A stretch of DNA of 64,000 bases from Mimachlamys varia (taxonomy: Eukaryota > Mollusca > Bivalvia > Pectinida > Pectinidae), in NCBI GenBank assembly GCA_947623455.1, contig OX392541.1, positions 3,486,701 to 3,550,700 on the forward strand. The letters are read 5' to 3'. The first letter of the stretch is position 1. Every line of letters starts with the position of its first letter. Positions 37,501-49,500 of this stretch are shown here, piece by piece. The translations under genes were made by a program, and so were the position numbers. The notes below the pieces were generated by a model. That model made no database searches and had not been told where the DNA came from. It saw only the letters and a list, made by a program, of their open reading frames with translations.

Positions 37501-40500
37501 TGTGTGTAATATTGTCACAATACAACTCCGGTTTTATAATTATAGATTATCACATTTTATCATAAAGTTTTTGTCACAATACAGTGCCGGTTTTAAAATT
37601 ATAGATTATCACATTTTATCAAAAAGTTTCTGTTACAATATAACTCCTGTTTATAATTATAGATTATCACATTTTATCATAAAGTTTGTATGTCTTTATG
37701 ACATCCATGTAATGTTTGAGGTATATAAGGCACAAGTTAACAGAATAAAAACCTCACTCCACACGTACAAACAAGACATGATTGAATACCATATCTGACC
37801 TAATGAGCGCACTTCACCTACTTTTCGGAGAAAGTGGATGAATACACAAATAAAATTTACAATATGTTCCCAGCTCACTGATTTGTCAAACAATCTTCAG
37901 TTTTTATTCTTATAAATTTGTTCCAGAAAAACTCAAATTTATTTTTTAACAACGATGTCACAATTAACTGCACCACGTTAATGTCTTTTTGAGCATTAAC
38001 ACTTAACACTAATAAGGTCGAATATGGTATCCTGAAATTTTTTCCACCAAAAATTCAACATGCTTAAATAAAGTGCATTACAAGATAAACATTTCTATAT
38101 TTAAAATCAACTTCAGATTTAAGCCAAAATCTTAGAAATCCAATAACAGATCAGTTAACAAATAGCACTATGTCCTAACGACGTTTCTTCTGATCTGAGC
38201 TGTAAGCAAATAGCAAAAACAAAATGTTTAAATTAAGATTTTTAGAGCATTATAGAAATTGTGCCAACAGCTAGTTAAAAACATAATTCCTCTCACAGAA
38301 AATGGGAAAATTTAACCATGTTGGCCCGGTAAAAATAAGGCAAACTTAGTTGGGATAAAATCTACAAAACCAAGTTAATAAATAGTATGGACACCTAGCT
38401 TTCCCAGGCCTGAAAGGACACAGCTTCCTGTTCTGTTGCCTTATTGTGTTCCCAAATAAAACTCTTTACACTGTTTATTTTCACTATAAAAACCTCGATG
38501 TAGGTGAAGATAAGAATTATACTTTAATACATTTTCTATGATTCTTAAACAATCCCGATAATAAACTGTTGACTGGTCAGGCCTTTTAGAAAGGCGTTGC
38601 AGGTAAAAAATACAACACGTTCTGGTCAAACTCTAAACAGGGAAAATAAAGACAGCACATAAAACCAGTAAAAAAAATACAACAAAGTCTGGTAAATCTC
38701 TAAACAGGTAAAATATAGGCAGTGCAAAAACCAGTTGATGGGATCATGTGATGTACTAATTAGCACCCCTCTGTCATAATAATACAAATAACGCCCTCTG
38801 TAAAATTAGACTTTCCTTTCTCCTGCATGGTTACCAAACTTCCTTCCCTACTTAACACAAAGGTTGTATTCATTCCTCAAAACAAACTGAAAATCTACAC
38901 TTTTGTAAATAGTGTGTGTGACCTTGAAACACAGTGTGGGTGACCTTGACCCTGACCTTGATACAGTGTGGATGACCTTGACCTTGACACAAGGATAAAC
39001 AAACTTTAAAGTGACACCATGTTTGACCTTTGTATAAAGTTTGACCGAAATCTGTTAAGAAATGAATTATCAGACTGATATCATGGGTTTGATTGATGAG
39101 ACAGGATGGGATGAGCATAAATAATTCTGTATCCTCCAGCATCTCCTAAAACAGAAGGACCACTACTAACACACCTTTTTGGTACTTCGCTTTCCCAAAT
39201 TAAGAAGAAAAACTGTTGAACTGTCATAGAGGAATAGGGACATTTTTCAACCCCAGATATAATCTGGAAATTCAGATAGCTATCTGGTTTGATTCTACCA
39301 GTGACCTACATCATGAAGTGAAAATAAAAAGAATTTGAATGATTTTCTAGTTAAAAAGTGTTGATCAAATTTAAACAAACTGAAACTAAAATGTACAGAA
39401 CTCAATCCAAATGTGAATATATTCAGCTTTAAAACTTGCTTATGAAAATGATAACAGAAAGTGAGGGATTATAATATTTCAATAACAGAGGTTAAATCTT
39501 TAATGCCACAAGCTGACATCTTCATAATCTTAATTGAGAAGAACATTCAAATACATCTAAACTATAAATATAGAAATCTTTTATCACAAATCAGGAGGGT
39601 AAATCATTCTTCCGAAGAATATTATCAAATGATATTTTTCAGAAATATCAACATGGGCCTCATTTTCATAATCAAGTTTTGAATTCCCGGAGAAAACGTA
39701 AGAGTAGCAAGCAACAGAGGGCAGCACCAGTTGTTTACCTGGCTGAGATAAAACGTGATACCAGTTTGTGGTGTGCCGTCATTGTTATGGCAAAACTACG
39801 GAGAAGATAAAACCATAAACAACTTGTCAAAATTCATATCATCCAACAAACTGACTTTTCTTAAATTAACTTGAACTTTTTACTAAAAACATGATATAAT
39901 TTCCAAGAAATCATAGCAAATCTTATACATCTTGGGGGGATGGTGGCACTTTTTTCTTTCACCAAAATGACTGATCCCTTGATTGGTTGTGAGAAGGTCA
40001 GAGGTCACCTTCCCGACCACATAGGTTTTCTCCCGGTACTCCAGTTTCCTCCCAAACTAGCCCCCCACCCCCCAACTCCCCAAGACTCTATCATTCTGAC
40101 CAAAATAACTGATTAATACAACTTAATCATAACTTGTTTCATAACTGTTGCAAAACAAATTAAGTTTATATATATCATCGACTTTTTTTTTCCAATCTAG
40201 TTTTCTTTATACAATGAGGACGGCTATATTTCGTAAGACTGGTAAAAATACTGGCGGTCAATTTGACTGTCCACTTATATCTCATTAACCCCACCCTTAC
40301 TCCCTTCACAACAGAAAGACTGTCCACTGTTGGGATTTTTCAACATTCACATCTCAATGTTAAAAACTCAGATAACTTTCTGTTACATACCTACAACATC
40401 AACACAAGGATTTCCTTCTCAGCCTTACCATGTCGACAGGTCTATATATATCTGTAAAGATCTTCTAGAGAACTTAAAAACCGCCTTTTTTTTTATGACA

Positions 40501-43500
40501 AATGAAACTTAGATTTCAGTTAGACTTGTTAGGACAGTCATTTTTTAACTAAATTTCTAGAAGCTTACAATTAAAATACAAAATCTGTACTTTCCACATT
40601 TTTGTCCTGAATTTGGAAAAAGTCAAGTTTAAATTTAAATATGTCAAATTAATTAAAGCACTGACTGATACAATTTATAGATCTTGGTTAGAAGGTACCG
40701 TAAATATCATTCAATAAGCCCAGTCTGGTAATTCCTCCTCTTACGTAGTTGAGCAGGATTTATGACACTTTTACTGTTTAATTGTTAGAATGCCCCTGCC
40801 TATTCTGAAACTGTTACAGTAGAGTACTGGGCCTTTTGTAGGATATATACGGTACTGATACCCGGGTACGAAGTCGACAGTAGAGTACTGGGCCTTTTGT
40901 AGGATATATACGGTATTGATACCCGGTTACGAAGTCGACAGTAGAATACTGGGCCTTTTGTAGGATATATACGGTATTGATACCCGGTTACAAAGTCGAC
41001 AGTAGAGTACTGGGCCTTTGTAGGATATATACGGTATTGATACCCGGGTACGAAGTCGACAGTAGAGTACTGGGCCTTTTGTAGGATATATACGGTATTG
41101 ATACCAGGGTACGAAGTCGACATTGTATCACTGAGAAGGTTACAACATTACGCACCACAACAAAGTTACACTGGGATCAAGTGCTAGTTGACATTAGTCT
41201 TCTGAATCATTAGTAACATTCTGTTTCGACCAATTCCATATTAAACAACCGTTTCTGTACTGCAGACACCAAGATGTGCCGATAAAAAAATTAGCATCTA
41301 GAGCCCAGAGCATCACCAGCCTGGATAATCCAGGAGTGACACTGACTTTCTAGACCCCTGGAACATTTCATAGCCAAATCACAGACTCAAGGTATGCAAC
41401 ACCTTGTAGATAAGCCAAGAAGACCGCTTTTATATTTTCATGTATATCAAAAGAAACTGTCTTTGTATAACCAAAAAGTTGGATGTTGCTTCTTCTGAAC
41501 AGGTTTATTTACCTGAGAAATATTGAATAATTAGCCATGAACCTTCAGTTTTTCTTCCATATGTTCCAGGAGTGTAGAGGGTACACGAGAATGTAGCCCA
41601 TGGAGTGTCAAGGATGGTACACTATTTTGCCGGCATCAAGACATTTCAATAGTTCCAGCCCTTAAGGCTCCAGAGACATCAGTACAGAAAGGGTGCATAT
41701 GGACTTGACCTCCTTGTCTGACAGTATGTTAATTGTTAAAGTTTATACCATATTTGACCGCAAATAAGCCCACCCTGGCAAAAAAACAAAATCCTCAATT
41801 TTGGATAAGTGATCACAGTGAGGTTCAAAACTTTTTACATGAACAATTATGAACACAGGGACAGTTCTGAACACATTAACATTAATAAACAGTTGGACAG
41901 TTATTAACACTTCAACACTTACAAAGTTTTAGCAAGTTCACGGTTAAAGATTCTAGCAGGGAATATTTAAGATGGCAAAAGCTAAATGATAAGGACGACG
42001 ATGCAATGTTTAAACTTCTGGCCAATTTTTTTTCTGCCAAAAGCAGGGATATCATTTACAGTCAAATATGGTATTAAATCTTATTTCTTCTACTAAAAAT
42101 GCAGAAGTTGATATTCATTAAACATATGTAACACTAAAACACCAAGAAATCAGGAAATATTAGTAAATGTTGTCAAGTCTGAGACCTCCAATACTTACGT
42201 GGGAAGGAATGTATAGATCGAAGGAGGATGTGGTATCAACATCGATGGCGTGGAACCCGGAATTCGACCCGTAAAGGACCTTTAACCTCTGACCTTCTTC
42301 GACAGTCAGATCTACCAGTAGGGGTCGGTGGACTAGATCACTGAAAGACTAGAAACAAAAAATCCTTCTTACTGGATGTCTGTTCTGAACATAATACTCA
42401 TTCACCCCTGAAAATACACTGGAACCGTTCCAATTCAAAGTTTGGAATAGTTCATAATGAAATTTCAAGTGTGAATGACTTAAAACATCAACAGAGAATT
42501 GCTCAAGGTTTTATTCCTGAATGAAATTTCTAGATATAAGACAAATTGACAGGGAAGGAGATTGAACAGCTCACCTTAAATGCCATAAACTTGTGGTAGG
42601 GCTTGGGTGCCCATGCGTAGATCTCTATGCTCTCCTGGAGGGCTATGACAAGGAACTTTATTTTCTCATATTTCACTGAAAACGAAACAAAACATTGTGA
42701 TTTCTCACACAAACTACAAACCATCTCTGAGGGTCTTTGTAACATGAATGTTAAGAATCTAGCTATTGGATAACCAAAATTATCATTAAGCCTAAATAAG
42801 GATTAACCGTTATGGAGAATTGGCAAATTTCCAGAGAATACCACACAGACATGGAGCCATAAACATCTAGTCCACAATCATAAATTACTTACAAACTGGT
42901 TACATACAAAGTTTTAGCAAAACTAAATCACTGACATACCAGAAAGGGTCCCATTATGTTTTCTGACCTTTTTAGTTCAGCAGTTAAGAGATGTAAAATT
43001 TGACCTTTGATCTAATAACATTGCAGTTTTGTCGGTTGAAGTCTTGCTTTATTTTGACCAATAATGCTTTATTATGTTATATCAAAATGTGATGCAGTGA
43101 AATAATGTAAAATTTGACCTTGACCTTTGATTTGATGACTTTCAGTTAAGGATGAAAGATATGAGGTGACCTTTGATCTGATTAGCTTGTTGGGTCAGTT
43201 ATTGTTACATGTAATTAGACACAGTGAGGGAGAGTTAGCATCACCTTGGCGTACACCTTTGAATGTTTGAAGCAATCAGACTTTTTCTACCTTTGCTACC
43301 CTTTGAGCGGAGGTCACAATGACCTAATGAGACAATGGGGGTTAACAATCACGCAAAGTGTCATAGCTTTAACAGGTTACAAAGATATGAAGCAGAAATG
43401 AATGTATTTCACAATAAAGGAGTCCCAAGAAAAACCTAAAAAAAAAAAACACAGAACATGTCTCTTCTAAGCTAGCTTTGCTATTTAGAAGTTCAAAACC

Positions 43501-46500
43501 AAACTCATATATACATTTAAACAAGAAAATGTCTGTAAGACATCAATGCCCTTGCCATCATAAGAAATTACTTTCAATGTTCTATAAAAATTTATAACAA
43601 CATTGATCTTGATGATCTGACTGACTTCTTACCTATTTTGAAGTGGACACAGCCTTCTAGATCTCCGACATTGACAAAACCACTGCGCTTGTCGTTCTAC
43701 AATAGAAACAGAACATTTGTTACTAACCTAGGTACCACAGTAACATTTGTTACTAACCTAGGTACTACAGTAACATTTGTTACTAACCTAGGTACCACAG
43801 TAACATTTGTTACTAACCTAGGTACTACAGTAACATTTGTTACTAACCTAGGTACCACAGTAACATTTGTTACTAACCTAGGTACCAGGGTAACATTTGT
43901 TACTAACCTAGGTATCACAGTAACATTTGTTACTAACCTAGGTACTACAGTAACATTTGTTACTAACCTAATACTACAGTAACATTTGTTACTAACCTAG
44001 GTACCACAGTAACATTTGTCACTAACCTAGGTACCACAGTAACATTTGTTACTAACCTAGGTACCACAGTAACATTTGTTACTAACCTAGGTACCACAGT
44101 AACATTTGTTACTAACCTAGGTACCACAGTAACATTTGTTACTAACCTAGGTACTACAGTAACATTTGTCACTAACCTAATACTACAGTAATATTTGTTA
44201 CTAACCTAGGTACCACAGTAATATTTGTTACTAACCTAGGTACTACAGTAACATTTGTCACTAACCTAGGTATTACAGTAACATTTGTTACTAACCTAGG
44301 TACTACAGTAACATTTGTCACTAACCTAGGTACTACAGTAACATTTGTTACTAACCTAGGTACTACAGTAACATTTGTTACTAACCTAGGTACCACAGTA
44401 ACATTTGTTTCTAACCTAGGTACCACAGCAACATTTGTTACTAACCTAGGTACTACAGTAACATTTGTCACTAACCTAGGTACTACAGTAACATTTGTTA
44501 CTAACCTAGGTACTACAGTAACATTTGTTACTAACCTAGGTACTACAGTAACATTTGTTACTAACCTAGGTACTACAGTAACATTTGTCACTAACCTAGG
44601 TACCACAGTAACATTTGTTACTAACCTAGGTATTACAGTAACATTTGTTTCTAACCTAGGTACTACAGTAACATTTGTCACTAACCTAGGTACTACAGTA
44701 ACATTTGTTACTAACCTAGGTACTACAGTAACATTTGTTACTAACCTAGGTACTACAGTAACATTTGTTACTAACCTAGGTACCACAGTAACATTTGTTT
44801 CTAACCTAGGTACTACAGTAACATTTGTTACTAACCTAGGTACTACAGTAACATTTGTCACTAACCTAGGTACTACAGTAACATTTGTTACTAACCTAGG
44901 TACCACAGTAACATTTGTCACTAACCTAGGTACCACAGTGAGTAATTATAAACAGTGTTAGTTGTGATTGGTAATAATGTCTTTATGTCATTATCTAGTG
45001 ATCAAGACAATTTGTGAGTCCGTTCCTACCAAAATATTCAAATAACATCCACAAAAGTAGTGTTTCTGGTTTATAACTCATAAAAAAATAAAATGATGTT
45101 AGAAAACTTAAAGTCAATAGACTAGATGTTAGAAAACATTGTGACATCATTAATAAATGGCAACATAGCTTGCATACCATACATTGTAAATAACATGTTC
45201 AATATCCATACCACTATTTATTACAAAGGAGAAATGAGAAACAAATCATGAGAAATACAGCTAAAGGGAAAGGAAAAAATCTCATAAATATGTCATTAGT
45301 CCTAAATTGATTCAAGGGAAATAACTCTTATGTGCTTAAAAATACAAAAGTGCTTCATCATGATAATGATGCCGAGTACAGTGGTTAATTTGTATAAGTC
45401 GGCCTCCAGCAGAACCTTAATTTAAACCAAAGTACACGACTAGTCTCCCCAGGGATCACTCTGTCTCAATTGTTACATCACAGACTCAACTCAACTTAGA
45501 GATCCCGAATTATTTCCCGAGACTGATTGATCTTAACGAAAGCTGTACAAGTGTATAGTTGTACAAGATTATCAATCTTGCCAATCCCAGCCCAGCTAAA
45601 ATACATGTTGTGTGAGGTTATGTGAGGAGGTATAAATTTCTACTGGGTATAATTGCACTGCGTGATGAATGAACCTGGTCCCGGTGTGTCGATACACAAG
45701 CATCAATCTCTACTCTCCCTGAACACAATCTTGGCTCACAAAAATAACAAATTACAACTATTCCCATTCTAGAACATCTATCAACATTCAAAACTATTTT
45801 TATGTCAAATTAATCGCAGTGAAATATTTCTATTCTAAATCGTTTATCAGTTTTTTATGTAGCAGGCAGTCAAAATCAATAATTCACTGTGTAACTGATG
45901 GAAATCTATTGGTTGTATGAAACATCTCTACAGATCTTGGTGTTTTCTGGTGTACCTTACTTTAACAATTTCATTTTTTAAGGGAAATTTGGTGTGTGTG
46001 TGCTGTTTTTCTTATTTTGAAATAAATGGAAATTCTTACATTGGCTATAAGCTGAAGTCATGGTATTTTATTTACACATGAAATGTTATGGATCACTTAC
46101 ACAGATCTGTGAGACAGTACTTGGCCCGAGACACACACCTGTGAGACAGTACCTTGCCCGAGACACACACCTGTGAGACAGTACTTGGCCCGCGACACAC
46201 ACCTGTGAGACAGTACCTGGCCTGAGACACATCTGTGAGACAGTACCTGGCCGGAGACACATCTGTGAGACTTTACCTGGCTGGAGACACACCTGTGAGA
46301 CAGAACCTGGCCCGAGACACACCTGTGAGACAGAACCTGGCTCGAGACACACCTGTGAGACAGTACCTGGCCCGACACACACCTGTGAGACAACACCTGG
46401 CCCGAGACACACCAGTGAGACAGTACCTGGCCCGACACACACCTGTGAGACAGTACCTGGCCCGACACACACCTGTGAGACAGTACCTGGCCCGACACAC

Positions 46501-49500
46501 ACCTGTGAGACAGTACCTGGCCTGAGACACACACCTGTGAGACAGTACCTGGCCTGAGACACACACCTGTGAGACAGTACCTGGCTCGACACACACCTGT
46601 GAGACAGTACCTGGCCCGAGACACATCTATGAGACAGTACCTGGCCCGAGACACACCAGTGAGACAGTACCTGGCCCGAGACACACCAGTGAGACAGTAC
46701 CTGGCCTGAGACACACACCTGTGAGACAGTACCTGGCCCGACACACACCTGTGAGACAACACCTGGCCCGAGACACACCAGTGAGACAGTACCTGGACTT
46801 TGACATGCAGCATGCTGAGTAACATATTGATACCTACAACACTTACACCCTCGGTCTTGAAGATCTTGTTTTTTAACCAGTTCAGGTAAAATACCCGAAT
46901 CTTGTTCTTTTTTCCGGAGATTGTCACAAGGATATTCTGTCCCTCTAAAACCTCCATCTGTTGGAAGCGGCGCCGAGAAATCAGCGTGTACACTGTCAAA
47001 ACAAATCACACAGTACAAGCAATCATCTCATTTTAACACACATATTCTTATAAACTTCACACAACAAAACTGAATTCGGATTTCTTTTCTCCTTCATTCC
47101 ATATTTCCAAAGAGGGCAAAAGTGCGTGAAATGCGACTGAAACTGCATTGCTCAATTAGTCTTTCCTTTATTATGTATCAAAATAACTTCCAAAAGTATT
47201 CATTTGATCCAGACACACCTGTTATGGTCATTACAAACACCCTGCAGTAACTAGGAGATCATTTCACAACAGGATGTAGATTTTGAGTTTGTGTGAGTTT
47301 GGACTTAAATGAGGGAGATTTCGATGGAGAATGGTAAATTTTGGACAGAATGAGGGAGTCTCCCTCATAATGAGGGAGGGTTACCGGGTATGATGAAGTT
47401 ATATCTGTACCAGACCAATGTAACGGTTACCTTTGCCCTGTCCGCTCCTGTCCAGCAGCATCAGCCCGCTCTCTGTTCCAATCAGTAGATTGACCCCTGC
47501 ATCAAACAAAATGTCAGATTTATACTTAGCTTATTATCAATATAATAATAATAATCTGAGATTGTTCTATATACCTCTTTATCACAACCTAGTTTGTAGG
47601 TTGTCTCAAAGCGATTCACACAGGAACAAGCAGAGTAAATGATTTTGCTCAAAGGTAAAACACAGTGCTGTTCCACAAATTAAACTTAGAGCCCTTCGGT
47701 TATGAGCCCGACATCCTACTACTTGACTTATGTGGCAAGACTCAAACCCACAACCTTTGGGTTATGAGTATGGTGTCCTACCACTTGACTACCGGGCCTC
47801 GACTAAAACCCGCAACCCTTCAGTTATGAGTCTGGCATCCTATCACTAGACTACCGTGCCTCAACTCAGACCGACAACCCTTCGGTTACGAGCCAGCGTC
47901 CTTGACTACCGTGCCTAAATTCCTTGACTACCGTGCCTAAACTCAAACCGACAACCCTTCGGTTACAAGACGGCGTCCTAGACTACCGTGCCTCGACTCA
48001 AACCGACAACCCTTCGGTTACGAGCCGGCGTCCTAGACTACCATGCCAACAGGTCACACTTCTACAACACATCTCAATTCTTGAGATTTCTCAAGTCTAA
48101 GATTTCCCATAGAAAATACATTGCTCAAGATTTTCCTCCGATTAAAGAATCCGATGATTTATACCAGTGTGGCCCCTTAGTCATTAATAAGTACTGACAA
48201 GTGCCATATTCCACTTAGTCTATCATATCAAAATATAATGTAATCTGCTCACTCAATCCCGAATGAGCTGAAAAAACTTTAAATCTCTAACAGGCTGTCA
48301 ACAAATTAAGTAATAAGCCTACAAAAACTATAAATAAAGCAGAACCACTGGTTTAAATAAAGGTTAATATATTTACCCCATAATGCTGCACACAGAATGT
48401 CAGAGTTGAACTTTTTCTTATATTTTCTGATTTCTGGTGTGTCGCCGATCGCCTCTGTCGTGGTTTGTGAGGGTGTCACATTTACGTTGATTTGCGAGCC
48501 TCTCCGTGACTGTTGAGAGATGGAACCGATCGTTGATCCCTCGGCTCCGAACCCAAATGCTGAAAACGACCTCTGGTGGCGCATTGATGGTGTGACCGCA
48601 CTGCTCACTGCTTGTCGATACTTGTAAGATAAAAAGGCATGCTTCTGTCATAAACTCATTCACCCCTGAAGACACATTTGAACTCTTCCAATTCAAAGGT
48701 TGGAACAGTTCATTACGAAGTTTGAGGGGTGAATGAGTAAAATCATCCTCCAATAATTATAGAGAGAAAAAGATATCAATCTTTTCAGAAATCATTTCAA
48801 AAATTTTCTCAATTTATTTTTCATATTTATAATGGATTCCATTTTACATTATGCTTTTTGTTAGTTAAACAGTACTCAAATAATCATTTCAACAAGATAC
48901 AATCGCAACAATCTTTATCGACTGGAATTTTCATTTCTTGAACGTAAATTTAATATAAAATTACATCTCACAAAACACAATTGTCGCATTAACAGTTTTT
49001 AATTTGAAAATGTAAGAGTGAAACGATTTGTAAAACATCTCAACAAAATATTAAACACAGCATTTCACTGCAGAGGAATTTGAACTAGAAGAGATCAGTT
49101 AGAGAAAGCTGCAGATATGAAAATGTACGAGTATGATATATTAACGACAGTCCTGTGTGCTGTCTGAAAGTGAGTAGTGATATATGTGTTCAATGATAAA
49201 TAGATGTACCCTGATATATATATACGTTATGGTTGTTATCACGTTCATCTGAATGGCGTTACTTCATTTTCAAATTGTACGAGGACTTGATTCAGAGATT
49301 GTACACCTATTCAAATTTGAAAACTGACGAGAGGTAACCCTGACCATCAGCTATAAAAAGTTTTGGGACTTAAAATTGTTTCTCCAACAGTATTTGGATT
49401 CCATCTTGGAATCTGTATGTTACCCTGGGAAATTTATTTCTTCTATATACTTTTTACATATATATTTCCAAGGGGGAAAACCACTGCCATGGATTGTTAT

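Noticed and set aside
43708..44937. Long open frames (up to about 254 residues) on both strands with a 10-residue [14 protein letters not shown] repeat
   Set aside because: They follow from a 30-bp tandem repeat without stops; the array is intronic, and neither frame has a start context or a conserved neighbour.
43708..44937. TACTAAC branch-point-like words followed by CTAG in every 30-bp unit
   Set aside because: They are on the plus strand, antisense to the only gene here, so they cannot serve its splicing.
46105..46797. Reading-through of exon 46847 into the 30-32-bp array as a coding extension
   Set aside because: The frame is open, but the donor GGT|GTAAGT is strong, the next exon joins in phase, and the family has no such Cys/Ser/His repeat.
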